Positions 1-7,203 of a stretch of DNA of 10,747 bases are shown piece after piece. The translations under genes and the position numbers were made by a program. The stretch lies in contig CABQCN010000017.1 of assembly GCA_902462635.1 (NCBI GenBank), positions 1 to 10,747 on the forward strand, given 5' to 3'. The DNA is from an uncultured Oscillospiraceae bacterium (GTDB lineage Bacteria > Bacillota > Clostridia > UBA1212 > UBA1255). Every line of letters begins with the position of its first letter. Position 1 is the first letter of the stretch. The notes beneath the pieces are model-generated. The model saw only the letters and a list, made by a program, of their open reading frames with translations, made no database searches and was not told the origin of the DNA.

Positions 1-1
1 C

Positions 2-388
2 GTGCATGTCGGCCAGAGCGATGCCGAAGCCGGAGCAGTACGCAGCCGGCTGGGCGCGGATAAAGTTCTCGGCGTTTCGGCCCAGACCGTAGAACAGGCG
101 CTGCGGGCGGAACAAAGCGGCGCCGATTATCTCGGCGTCGGCGCGGTGTTCCATACCGGCACCAAACCGGACGCCGCCGCCGTCTCTTTTGAAACCTTGA
201 GAAAAATCTGCGCCGCGGTGCGCATCCCCGTGGTTGCGATCGGCGGGATTTCCAAAGATAACATCTTGCGGCTTTCCGGCAGCGGGATCGCCGGCGTCGC
301 CGTAATCAGCGCGATTTTCGCTCAGCCGGACATCGAGGCCGCGGCAAAGGAACTGAAGCTGCTTGCGGAAAGAACGGTAACGTCATGA
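2..388 (+). CDS. thiE: Thiamine-phosphate synthase ThiE, 5'-truncated by the window edge
   Basis: Joins HMP-pyrophosphate to thiazole phosphate, releasing pyrophosphate and giving thiamin monophosphate; a cytosolic TIM-barrel enzyme. About 128 C-terminal residues are visible, against roughly 210 in the full family, so the true start lies left of base 1. The in-frame GTG at position 2 is the internal Val of the ThiE motif HVGQxD, not a start. Visible family motifs are HVGQSD near the beginning, LGVSAQT, ADYLGVGAVFHTGTKPDA (the phosphate and thiazole-binding segment), PVVAIGGI with N following, and GVAVISAIF near the end. Its stop TGA overlaps the ATG of the next gene (ATGA at 385-388), so the two are probably translationally coupled. 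The following thiD and thiC genes support the assignment. Confidence 0.95.
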   Translation: MHVGQSDAEAGAVRSRLGADKVLGVSAQTVEQALRAEQSGADYLGVGAVFHTGTKPDAAAVSFETLRKICAAVRIPVVAIGGISKDNILRLSGSGIAGVAVISAIFAQPDIEAAAKELKLLAERTVTS

Positions 389-1056
389 TCCGCGCGGCAA
401 TTTTCGATGTGGACGGCACACTGCTCGACTCGATGCCTATCTGGGAAGACGCCGCCGCGATCTTTTTAAAAAAACACGGCGTGGAAGCGGAACCGGGGCT
501 TGGCAGAAGGCTTTACGCGATGAGCATGGAAGAAGGCGCGGCCTGTCTGCGGCAAAAATACGGATTGCGGCTTTCGCCGGCCGAAATCATCAGCGGCGTG
601 AGCGAAGTCATTTCCGGTTTTTACTTCCGGGAGGCGCCGCTGAAGCCTCATGCCGAGAGCTTTCTAAAGGCGCTGCGTGCAAAGGGCATCCCTATGGCGG
701 TTGCCACGTCGAATGAACGGCGCCCTGTGGAAGCGGCCTTCCGAAGGCTTGGCATCGCGGGATATTTTACGGAAATTTTTACCTGCTCGGAAGTCGGAGC
801 GGGGAAAACGGAGCCGGACATTTTTATCCGAGCGGCAGCGGCGCTGCGTACGCCGCCGCAGGAAACCTGGGTATTCGAAGATGCGTTTTACGCCGCGTAT
901 ACGGCGCGCCAGGCAGGCTTCCGCGTCGCCGGGCTATACGACAAATCGGGAGCGGACGATCTGGAGCGGCTGAAAGAGACCGCGGATCTCTACATCGGAG
1001 ACTTTCACGATTTTACGGGATTTTACCGAATCGCAGGGAAGGAGGAGACGCCATGA
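385..1056 (+). CDS. HAD-superfamily phosphatase in the thiamin operon
   Basis: A 223-residue HAD hydrolase with a beta-phosphoglucomutase-like cap. Seen directly: motif I DVDGT with nucleophile D8 and acid/base D10; motif II ending in VATSN (T108/S109); motif III Lys141 in GKTEPD; motif IV FEDA (E165, D166); and a helical cap between residues about 16 and 90. The substrate cannot be read from the sequence. Its position between thiE and thiD, with 4-base ATGA overlaps on both sides, implies a role in thiamin metabolism. Candidates are thiamin monophosphate phosphatase (HAD-type TMP phosphatases are known in other bacteria) or removal of phosphate from an off-pathway pyrimidine or thiazole intermediate. 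It could also be a general housekeeping phosphatase carried in the operon. The family call is firm and the role is inference. Confidence 0.9.
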   Translation: MIRAAIFDVDGTLLDSMPIWEDAAAIFLKKHGVEAEPGLGRRLYAMSMEEGAACLRQKYGLRLSPAEIISGVSEVISGFYFREAPLKPHAESFLKALRAKGIPMAVATSNERRPVEAAFRRLGIAGYFTEIFTCSEVGAGKTEPDIFIRAAAALRTPPQETWVFEDAFYAAYTARQAGFRVAGLYDKSGADDLERLKETADLYIGDFHDFTGFYRIAGKEETP

Positions 1057-1847
1057 AAACAGCGCTTACCATTGCCGGAAGCGACTGCTCCGGCGGCGCG
1101 GGAATCCAGGCCGACATCAAAACAATGACCGCCTGCGGCGTTTACGCCATGAGCGCGATTACGGCCCTGACGGCGCAGAACACGACCGGGGTTTCCGGCA
1201 TTCTGGAAGTGGCGCCGGAATTTCTGGCAAAACAGCTGGATTGCGTTTTTACCGATATTTTCCCGGATGCGGTGAAAATCGGCATGATATCGACCGCCGG
1301 CATCGCCGCCGCGATCGCGGACCGGCTCGGATTTTACAAAGCGCGCAATATCGTAGCGGACCCCGTTATGGTAGCGACGAGCGGCGCCAGACTGATCAGC
1401 GAAGATGCGGTGACAGCGCTGAAAGAAAATCTGTTTGGGATCGCCGTACTGCTGACGCCGAACATTCCGGAAGCGGAGACGCTTTCGGGCATCGCAATCG
1501 AAACGCCGGACGATATGATCCGCGCGGCGCGGAAGATCAGCGGCGAATTCGGCTGCGCCGTGCTTTGTAAGGGCGGACACAACCGGAACGACGCCAACGA
1601 TCTGCTCTTTACCGGCGGAACGTATGAGTGGTTCCGGGGAGAGCGGGTTGACAATCCGAATACGCACGGCACGGGCTGCACGCTGTCGAGCGCGATTGCG
1701 TCCTATCTTGCAAAAGGCGCGGATCTGCGCAGCGCGGTCCGCCATGCAAAAGCATATATTACGGGAGCGCTGAAGGCGCAGCTCGATCTCGGCAAGGGAA
1801 GCGGGCCGATGAATCATATGTGGAATATCAAACCAGAGAAAGGATGA
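1053..1847 (+). CDS. thiD: Hydroxymethylpyrimidine/phosphomethylpyrimidine kinase ThiD
   Basis: Phosphorylates HMP and then HMP-phosphate to give HMP-PP, the pyrimidine substrate of ThiE; a cytosolic ribokinase-fold enzyme. The 264 residues match the family's usual length. Visible motifs: N-terminal TIAGSDCSGGAGIQADIKT (residues 6-24, pyrimidine binding), VADPVMVATSG (101-111), TPNIPEAE (135-142), CKGGH (172-176), and HGTGCTLSSAIA (205-216) forming the anion hole, with the catalytic-type Cys209. The C-terminal GPMNH is also typical. The start ATG overlaps the upstream HAD stop and is preceded by a strong GGAGGAG ribosome binding site inside the HAD gene. Six bases separate its stop from the thiC start. 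Confidence 0.96.
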   Translation: MKTALTIAGSDCSGGAGIQADIKTMTACGVYAMSAITALTAQNTTGVSGILEVAPEFLAKQLDCVFTDIFPDAVKIGMISTAGIAAAIADRLGFYKARNIVADPVMVATSGARLISEDAVTALKENLFGIAVLLTPNIPEAETLSGIAIETPDDMIRAARKISGEFGCAVLCKGGHNRNDANDLLFTGGTYEWFRGERVDNPNTHGTGCTLSSAIASYLAKGADLRSAVRHAKAYITGALKAQLDLGKGSGPMNHMWNIKPEKG

Positions 1848-1853
1848 CAGGCT

Positions 1854-3158
1854 ATGAAGGAATATAAAACACAGATGGAAGCGGCAAGAAAAGGGATTCT
1901 TACGGAGGAACTCAAGACTGTAGCAGGAAAGGAACGGATGACGCCGGAGGAGCTTTTGCCGCTGGTGGCCGCAGGAAAAGTAGCGATCTGCGCCAACCGA
2001 AACCATAAGTGCATCGATCCTGAAGGCGTCGGCTCAATGCTGCGGACGAAAATCAATGTAAATCTCGGCGTTTCGCGGGACTGCAAGGATTACGATATCG
2101 AAATGCAGAAAGTGATGGAAGCCGTTAAAATGGGAGCGCACGCTATTATGGATCTGTCGTCCCACGGGGATACGGGACCGTTCCGGCGGAAGCTGACTTC
2201 CGAATGCCCCGCAATGATCGGGACCGTTCCGGTATATGATTCCGTGATCCATTACCGCCGCGACCTCGATACGCTGACCGCGAAAGATTTTATCGACGTC
2301 GTGCGCCTTCACGCCGAGGACGGCGTCGATTTTGTGACATTGCACTGCGGTATCACGCGGAAAACGATCGATCAAATCAAAAACCACAAACGGAAAATGA
2401 ATATCGTTTCGCGCGGCGGATCGCTTGTATTCGCGTGGATGTGCATGACGGGAAACGAGAACCCGTTTTACGAATATTTCGATGAAATTCTGGAAATCTG
2501 CCGCGCATACGACGTGACGATTTCGCTTGGCGACGCCTGCCGGCCCGGCTGCCTTGCGGATGCATCGGATGCTTGCCAGATCGAAGAACTCGTGCGGCTC
2601 GGAGAACTCACGAAGCGGGCGTGGGCAAAGGACGTACAGGTCATGGTCGAAGGCCCCGGCCATATGCCGATGGATCAGATTGCCGCCAATATGAAAATCC
2701 AGCAGACGATCTGTATGGGCGCTCCGTTTTACGTATTGGGGCCGCTTGTGACGGATATCGCCCCTGGCTATGACCATATCACCTCAGCGATCGGCGGCGC
2801 GATCGCGGCGCAGCACGGCGCGGCGTTCCTGTGTTATGTTACGCCGGCGGAGCATCTTGCGCTTCCGAACGTGGAAGACGTAAAACAAGGCATCATCGCA
2901 TCGAAGATCGCGGCGCATGCGGCGGATATTGCCAAAGGCGTCCGCGGCGCGCGGGAACTCGACGATCGGATGGCGGATGCACGTCAGAAGCTCGACTGGG
3001 AGGCGCAGTGGGCGTGCGCGATCGATCCGCAGACCGCGAAAGCGATCCGTGACGACAGAAAGCCGGAGCACGACGACACCTGCTCTATGTGCGGAAAATT
3101 CTGCGCCGTACGCAGCATGAATAAAGCTCTGGCGGGAGAGCATATCGATATCCTGTAA
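1854..3158 (+). CDS. thiC: Phosphomethylpyrimidine synthase ThiC, short form
   Basis: Radical-SAM enzyme that rearranges aminoimidazole ribotide into HMP-phosphate. The 434 residues match the short ThiC form of Clostridia and archaea, which lacks the extra N-terminal domain of the roughly 630-residue proteobacterial enzyme. Visible motifs: early ICANRNH (about residues 44-50), [19 protein letters not shown] and [11 protein letters not shown], followed by the C-terminal cluster-binding CSMCGKFC (Cys410, Cys413, Cys417). The spacing there is CX2CX3C, one residue shorter than the CX2CX4C of the long form. The ribosome binding site AAAGGA (1839-1844) lies in the end of thiD, 9 bases before the ATG. 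It is the last gene of the thiamin operon, since a strong terminator follows within 15 bases of the stop. Confidence 0.97.
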   Translation: MKEYKTQMEAARKGILTEELKTVAGKERMTPEELLPLVAAGKVAICANRNHKCIDPEGVGSMLRTKINVNLGVSRDCKDYDIEMQKVMEAVKMGAHAIMDLSSHGDTGPFRRKLTSECPAMIGTVPVYDSVIHYRRDLDTLTAKDFIDVVRLHAEDGVDFVTLHCGITRKTIDQIKNHKRKMNIVSRGGSLVFAWMCMTGNENPFYEYFDEILEICRAYDVTISLGDACRPGCLADASDACQIEELVRLGELTKRAWAKDVQVMVEGPGHMPMDQIAANMKIQQTICMGAPFYVLGPLVTDIAPGYDHITSAIGGAIAAQHGAAFLCYVTPAEHLALPNVEDVKQGIIASKIAAHAADIAKGVRGARELDDRMADARQKLDWEAQWACAIDPQTAKAIRDDRKPEHDDTCSMCGKFCAVRSMNKALAGEHIDIL

Positions 3159-3168
3159 AAATATAGAA

Positions 3169-3220
3169 AACGAAAAAGTCTTGCATAACGCAGCGGGCAA
3201 TGCGAGGCTTTTCCGTTTTT
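3169..3220 (+). terminator. Rho-independent terminator of the thi operon
   Basis: An 18-pair stem with one A/C mismatch and two G-T wobbles is formed by 3169-3186 and 3200-3217, around a 13-base loop. The 3' arm runs into a five-T tract (3216-3220). It lies 11 bases after the thiC stop and separates the thiamin operon from the nad operon. Confidence 0.88.
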
Positions 3221-3225
3221 AATGC

Positions 3226-3365
3226 GCGTTCTTTCAAATATATAAGAGAGGAGAAAGAATAGAAGCAGACTTGAAAGCGGATCCTGTGGGATCTTTGTGA
3301 CAGAGATTGACAAATATCCGCGTTTATAGTACATTTAGACGAAAGAACCTTTTAAAGCGTTCTTT
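3226..3365. promoter_or_regulatory. Repeated AAAGAA(C/T)/(A/G)TTCTTT half-sites around the nadA promoter, candidate operator
   Basis: Four copies of one half-site occur in the gap: GTTCTTTC at 3228-3235, GAAAGAAT at 3253-3260, GAAAGAAC at 3341-3348 and GTTCTTT at 3359-3365. The first and last are part of an identical 9-base direct repeat, GCGTTCTTT (3226-3234 and 3357-3365). The right-hand pair (3342-3348 and 3359-3365) is a 7-base inverted repeat sitting at the predicted transcription start. It could be a repressor operator, or a weak RNA hairpin since five Ts follow at 3369-3373. The binding protein is not identifiable here; a NAD-pathway repressor would be the natural candidate. Confidence 0.35.
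3307..3335 (+). promoter_or_regulatory. Sigma-A-type promoter of nadABC
   Basis: A perfect -35 TTGACA (3307-3312) is followed after 17 bases by TACATT (3330-3335, 4 of 6 matches to TATAAT). Transcription would start near 3342, leaving a leader of about 80 bases before the nadA ATG. It is the best promoter in the thiC-nadA gap and lies downstream of the thi terminator, so nadABC is probably an independent transcription unit. Confidence 0.7.
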
Positions 3366-3424
3366 GTATTTTTATGCCTAAAATGAGGCGGATATCATAA
3401 AAATCAGTTTGACGGGTGCGGAAT

Positions 3425-4360
3425 ATGGAAACCGGATATGAACAGGAAAGAAAAGAAGCGATGGCAGAACAGATCCATCGATTGAAAAAAGAACGCGACG
3501 CCGTAATCGTGGCGCATATGTATCAAAACGCGGAGGTACAGGAGATCGCCGACATCGTGGGCGATTCGTTTGCACTGAGCAAATTCTGTGCAAGCCGCGC
3601 AGAACGCACGATCGTATTTTGCGGTGTGGATTTTATGGCGGAAAGCGCAAAAATATTATCTCCCGAGAAAACGGTTCTGCTTCCCGAACGCCACGCCGGA
3701 TGCCCGATGGCGGATATGATCACGGCGGAAGCGCTCATAGAATTTAAAAAGAAATATCCCGGCTACGCCGTGGCGACCTATATCAATTCCTCCGCGGCGG
3801 TCAAAGCGGAATCCGATGTGATCGTTACTTCTTCCAATGCCGTCAAAGTCATCAAGGGATTGGAGGACCGGAATCTCATTTTCGGACCGGATCAGAATCT
3901 CGGTTCGTTTATCGCAGCGCAGTGCCCGGAGAAAAATTTCGTTTTGTGGAGCGGTTATTGTCCTACGCATCATAAGATCAGGAAAGAAGACGTGCTGGCC
4001 ATAAAAGCGCTTCATCCCGACGCGCTCCTGCTGGTGCATCCCGAGTGTACGCCCGATGTGACGGAACTTGCGGATTATGTGGGCAGCACCAAAGGAATCA
4101 TCGATTACGCTACGGCTTCCGACCGTCAAAAATTTATCATCGGCACCGAAATCGGCGTTATGCATCCGCTTGAGAAGAAAAATCCCGGAAAGATATTTTA
4201 CCTCATGGCGCCGGGACTCGTATGCCCGAACATGAAAAAAACTTCCCTAAAGAGCGTTTTAAATTGCCTGGAAACGGGAGAATATGAAATACATGTCCCG
4301 GATGAAACCGCGTCGCGCGCCAGAAAAGCGCTGGAACGCATGATGGAGCTGGGACGTTAA
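3425..4360 (+). CDS. nadA: Quinolinate synthase NadA
   Basis: Condenses iminoaspartate with dihydroxyacetone phosphate to quinolinate, using a [4Fe-4S] cluster; cytosolic. The 311 residues from the ATG match the short NadA class. The three repeat-domain cysteines expected to hold the cluster are visible with the usual spacing of about 87: Cys93 in AGCPMADM, Cys179 in WSGYCPTH and Cys267 in CPNMKKT. Other family segments are [20 protein letters not shown] (29-48), [13 protein letters not shown] (66-78), [10 protein letters not shown] and GTEIGVMH (240-247). A GTG at 3416 is in frame and would add three residues. Neither start has a strong ribosome binding site; the ATG was chosen because it has the better codon. 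First gene of nadABC, with 24 bases to nadB. Confidence 0.95.
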   Translation: METGYEQERKEAMAEQIHRLKKERDAVIVAHMYQNAEVQEIADIVGDSFALSKFCASRAERTIVFCGVDFMAESAKILSPEKTVLLPERHAGCPMADMITAEALIEFKKKYPGYAVATYINSSAAVKAESDVIVTSSNAVKVIKGLEDRNLIFGPDQNLGSFIAAQCPEKNFVLWSGYCPTHHKIRKEDVLAIKALHPDALLLVHPECTPDVTELADYVGSTKGIIDYATASDRQKFIIGTEIGVMHPLEKKNPGKIFYLMAPGLVCPNMKKTSLKSVLNCLETGEYEIHVPDETASRARKALERMMELGR

Positions 4361-4384
4361 AACAGCAGGAATGAGGCGAAGAAA

Positions 4385-6013
4385 ATGAGAAGGTATTTGG
4401 TGGATTTTGACACTGCCGGCATGAAGAAGGTGTACACGGATGTACTCATCATCGGCAGCGGGATCGCGGGTGTGTATACTGCGCTGGAACTCGGCGACGG
4501 CTATGACATTACGATCGTTACGAAGGAAGAAGTCGAAATCAGCAATTCCGTGCTCGCGCAGGGCGGGATCGCCGTATCGCTCGACAAGAACGATTCGCCG
4601 GAAGAACATATGAGAGACACGCTGTACGCGGGTGCGGGGCTTTGCGACGAAGAAAGCGTCGACGTGCTCGTACACGAGGCGGCCGCCAATATTAAAAGAG
4701 TATGCAATTTCGGCGTGCAGTTCGACAAAAGTGAAAACAATGAAAAACAGCTTGCGCTGACGCGCGAAGGGGCGCACAGCAAAAACAGGATCATCCACGC
4801 GGGCGATGCTACGGGCAAAGAAGTCTGCGACAAATTGATCCATACCGTGATGCAGCGCAAAAACGTACGGATCGAAGAACGGATCTGGGCGCTGGACCTC
4901 CTCGTGGAAGACAATACGTGCTACGGCATTATTGCATATCATGAGAAAACAGGCGAATATACGGCGTACTATGCGGGGATCGTGATCTGCGCCTCCGGCG
5001 GATACGGTCAGCTTTATTATTATACGACCAATCCGGAAGTCGCTACAGGGGATGGCGCCGCTATGGCGTACCGCGCCGGCGGAAAACTGGCGGACCTGGA
5101 GTTCGTGCAATTTCACCCAACCGTTTTATACCATGATAAAAATAAGAGCTTTCTGATTTCGGAAGCCGTGCGCGGCGAAGGCGCGATTTTACGAAACTTC
5201 AAGGGAGAACGGTTTATGCCGCAATACCATGAACTGGCGGAACTTGCGCCGCGGGACGTGGTTTCCCGCTGTATTTTCAAAGAAATGCAGAAAACGGGAG
5301 ATTCCCACATGTGGCTCGATATCACGCACAAGAGCCGGGAGTATCTGGAAAAGCGCTTCCCGACGATCTTCGCTACTTGTCTGGAATACGGCATCGATAT
5401 TTCAAAAGATTATATTCCCATCGCTCCCGCAGAGCATTACTGCATGGGCGGGATCCGCACGGGACTATACGGAGATACGAGTATCCAGCGTTTTTATGCG
5501 TGCGGCGAATCCGCGTGTAACGGCATCCACGGCGCAAACCGGCTCGCATCGAATTCCCTTCTCGAAGGTCTCGTATTCGGGCACAGAATCGGCGCGTGCG
5601 CCGATCGGCTGATCCATGACGACAAGATCGCCAGAAGTCAATCGATGCCTGATTTTTCGAGCGCAGGCACGGAGACCGGCAGTAAAACGCCGGAAGAAGC
5701 CGGCCTTGATCCCGCAGGCGCAGTCAGCCTGCTGCGCAGGACGATGTCGTCTCTTGTAGGCATCGTACGCACGCGGGAGGGACTGGAAGAAGCGCTCGCC
5801 AAAATTGAAGAAATTGCCGGGAAGGCGGATCAGGTCAACTGTACGGCGCCGGAAGATTTTGTCGCAGCGAACGACAGTATGCTTGCCGCGCTCGTGATCC
5901 GTTCTGCGATCCGGCGGGAAGAAAGCCGCGGCGCGCATTACAGGGCGGATTTCCCCAACACGGAGGATGCCTGGAAGAAACATATTATCGTATCGAAGGA
6001 GAACCCGCAATGA
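4385..6013 (+). CDS. nadB: L-aspartate oxidase NadB
   Basis: FAD-dependent oxidation of L-aspartate to iminoaspartate, which NadA consumes; in anaerobes fumarate can replace oxygen as electron acceptor. The 542 residues are in the normal range. Seen directly: an N-terminal Rossmann FAD motif with GSGIAG at residues 24-29, SNSVLAQGGIA (53-63), TREGAHSKNRIIHAGDATG in the centre, EFVQFHPT (239-246), the candidate catalytic Arg290 in APRDVVSR, HYCMGGI with His351, and the FAD-binding GESACNGIHGANRLASNS (374-391). The last 130 or so residues form the helical C-terminal domain of the succinate dehydrogenase/fumarate reductase flavoprotein family. GAGG at 4374-4377 is a plausible ribosome binding site. 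Its stop overlaps the nadC ATG (ATGA at 6010-6013). The nadA and nadC neighbours separate it from fumarate reductase relatives. Confidence 0.96.
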   Translation: MRRYLVDFDTAGMKKVYTDVLIIGSGIAGVYTALELGDGYDITIVTKEEVEISNSVLAQGGIAVSLDKNDSPEEHMRDTLYAGAGLCDEESVDVLVHEAAANIKRVCNFGVQFDKSENNEKQLALTREGAHSKNRIIHAGDATGKEVCDKLIHTVMQRKNVRIEERIWALDLLVEDNTCYGIIAYHEKTGEYTAYYAGIVICASGGYGQLYYYTTNPEVATGDGAAMAYRAGGKLADLEFVQFHPTVLYHDKNKSFLISEAVRGEGAILRNFKGERFMPQYHELAELAPRDVVSRCIFKEMQKTGDSHMWLDITHKSREYLEKRFPTIFATCLEYGIDISKDYIPIAPAEHYCMGGIRTGLYGDTSIQRFYACGESACNGIHGANRLASNSLLEGLVFGHRIGACADRLIHDDKIARSQSMPDFSSAGTETGSKTPEEAGLDPAGAVSLLRRTMSSLVGIVRTREGLEEALAKIEEIAGKADQVNCTAPEDFVAANDSMLAALVIRSAIRREESRGAHYRADFPNTEDAWKKHIIVSKENPQ

Positions 6014-6849
6014 CACTCGATGTAAAGCAAATAGATAAAGTCGTTTTGAACGCATTGGAAGAAGACATGCCTTACGGCGACGTCACCACCGACAATCTGA
6101 TCCCGGACGGGGATTTTACCGAAGCGAAATTGATTGCTAAGGCGGACGGCGTAATTGCCGGCATCCCTGTCGCCGCACGCGTGTTCGAGCTGATCGACAG
6201 CAGGACTTCGCTCGATGTTTTGAAAAACGACGGGGAGCGCGTGCAAAAAGGCGATATCATCGCGATTCTGCGCGGACCGACGGCGGCTGTGCTGAAAGGG
6301 GAGCGTACCGCGCTCAATCTGCTGCAGCGGATGTCCGGCATTGCGACGCGTACACGCGTTTTTGCCGATCTTGTGAAGGACTACCGCGTAAGCGTTGCGG
6401 ACACACGGAAAACGACGCCCGGCCTGCGCTATCTGGAGAAATATGCCGTACGCTGCGGCGGCGGCAGAAACCATCGCTATTCGCTGTCCGATGCGGTCAT
6501 GCTCAAAGATAATCATATTGCCGCGGGAGGCGGGATCCTGCCGGCCGTGCGGAGCGTACGGGCAAATATTCCCCATACGGTGAAAGTCGAAGTAGAAGTC
6601 GAGAACATGGAGATGGTGCGCGAAGCGGTGGCGTCCGGCGCGGATATCATCATGCTGGATAATATGGACGAAACGAGGATGGCCGAGGCGGTAAAATATA
6701 TCGGCGGCCGGGCGCTGGTGGAAGCCTCAGGGGATGTGACGGAAGAGCGGATCCGCGCCATCGCCGAGACCGGGGTAGACATCATTTCAATCGGATGCAT
6801 CACACACTCTGTCAAGGCATTGGACATTAGTCTTCGCTTTAAAATTTAA
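6010..6849 (+). CDS. nadC: Nicotinate-nucleotide pyrophosphorylase (carboxylating) NadC
   Basis: Transfers the phosphoribosyl group of PRPP to quinolinate with loss of CO2, giving nicotinate mononucleotide and completing the de novo branch begun by NadB and NadA. The 279 residues match the type II phosphoribosyltransferase family. Motifs: EDMPYGDVTTD (18-28), GERTALNLLQRMSGIAT (97-113), DTRKTTPGLR (131-140), KYAVRCGGGRNHR (144-156), MLKDNH (164-169), KVEVEVEN (192-199) and IMLDNM (214-219). Basic residues in the DTRKT and GGGRNHR segments line the quinolinate/PRPP site in known homologs. Translation is probably coupled to nadB through the ATGA overlap. No convincing terminator follows its stop; the next 50 bases are AT-rich and run into the DnaA-box cluster. 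Confidence 0.97.
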   Translation: MTLDVKQIDKVVLNALEEDMPYGDVTTDNLIPDGDFTEAKLIAKADGVIAGIPVAARVFELIDSRTSLDVLKNDGERVQKGDIIAILRGPTAAVLKGERTALNLLQRMSGIATRTRVFADLVKDYRVSVADTRKTTPGLRYLEKYAVRCGGGRNHRYSLSDAVMLKDNHIAAGGGILPAVRSVRANIPHTVKVEVEVENMEMVREAVASGADIIMLDNMDETRMAEAVKYIGGRALVEASGDVTEERIRAIAETGVDIISIGCITHSVKALDISLRFKI

Positions 6850-6899
6850 AAATCACCTCTGTAAAATGCTTGTATTATAGTGTTTTTTTACTATGAAAG

Positions 6900-7016
6900 T
6901 TATCCACAAAAGTTTTCCACAGGAAAAAGCGAAAATGTGGACAAATCTAAAAAATGCTTTAACAAAAGCGATTTTTGCGTTTTAGACGTGAAAAGTTTTC
7001 CACAGGTTGTGAATAA
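6900..7016. other. Cluster of five DnaA-box-like 9-mers
   Basis: Plus strand: TTATCCACA at 6900-6908 (perfect), TTTTCCACA at 6913-6921 and again at 6996-7004 (one mismatch each). Minus strand: TTGTCCACA at 6944-6936 (one mismatch) and TTATTCACA at 7016-7008 (perfect to TTATNCACA). The flanking DNA (6850-6899) is AT-rich, as in an unwinding region. On the minus strand beside the first box, TAG-TAA at 6893-6888 weakly resembles a DnaA-trio. This resembles the box arrays of Bacillota origins, but no dnaA, dnaN, rpmH or gidA/mnmG gene is present. The cluster of sites is solid. Whether it is an origin, a DnaA-titration site or a regulatory region is open. Confidence 0.6.
6908..7006 (+). repeat. 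16-base direct repeat carrying a DnaA box
   Basis: AAAAGTTTTCCACAGG occurs exactly at 6908-6923 and 6991-7006, with the two copies offset by 83 bases, close to eight helical turns. Each copy contains one TTTTCCACA box, so both boxes would face the same side of the DNA. Confidence 0.8.
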
Positions 7017-7034
7017 ATCCCGCCGCGTTGTCGC

Positions 7035-7058
7035 TCGCCCGTTGAAAATAGCGGGCGA
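7035..7058 (+). other. GC-rich hairpin, possible weak terminator after nadC
   Basis: TCGCCCG (7035-7041) pairs with CGGGCGA (7052-7058) around a 10-base AT-rich loop. A five-T run follows only 13 bases later (7072-7076), so it is not a canonical intrinsic terminator. It lies between the DnaA-box cluster and the trpB promoter. Apart from this hairpin I see nothing interpretable in 7017-7145. Confidence 0.35.
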
Positions 7059-7145
7059 TCCGCAAAAAGATTTTTATAATAAGAAAAACGGCGCCCTACC
7101 GCATCACGGGGGTGAATACAGAACAAAAAAATTTTAAAAAAGGGA

Positions 7146-7174
7146 TTGCATTTTGGCGGCGGGAGGTTTATAAT
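7146..7174 (+). promoter_or_regulatory. Promoter of the T-box leader and trpB
   Basis: TTGCAT (7146-7151) and a perfect TATAAT (7169-7174) are separated by exactly 17 bases. Transcription would begin near 7181, about 23 bases before Stem I of the T-box. Confidence 0.8.
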
Positions 7175-7203
7175 GCAAACAAATCGAATATCGAAACCGT
7201 TGA

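Noticed and set aside
1023..2006. 327-codon minus-strand open frame, and the 399-codon one at 7414-8613
   Set aside because: Both lie opposite thiD/thiC and trpB, respectively; they are Arg/His/Cys-rich shadow frames without recognisable domains or ribosome binding sites, and the second also crosses the T-box.
3314..3395. 8-base inverted repeat ATATCCGC (3314-3321) / GCGGATAT (3388-3395) around the nadA promoter
   Set aside because: An 8-base inverted match in a gap of about 260 bases is expected roughly every second time by chance, and the left arm lies before the transcription start, so no RNA hairpin forms.
3342..3424. NAD-sensing riboswitch in the nadA leader
   Set aside because: The leader is only about 80 bases, with a weak AT-rich stem; I cannot identify the conserved NAD-riboswitch elements.
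6876..6894. Terminator after nadC (ATAGT/ACTAT hairpin)
   Set aside because: Only five AT-rich pairs, and the T run is in the loop, not after the stem.
6946..6986. TCTAAAA/TTTTAGA 7-base inverted repeat between the DnaA boxes
   Set aside because: AT-only arms apart from one C/G pair in an AT-rich stretch, with a 27-base loop; not distinguishable from chance.
6900..7016. Calling the DnaA-box cluster the chromosomal origin oriC
   Set aside because: No dnaA, dnaN, rpmH or mnmG neighbour, and gene direction does not diverge around the site; window data cannot show a GC-skew switch.
6880..7137. 85-codon open frame between nadC and trpB
   Set aside because: It runs through the DnaA boxes, has Lys/Asn-rich low-complexity composition typical of AT-rich noncoding DNA, and has no ribosome binding site.
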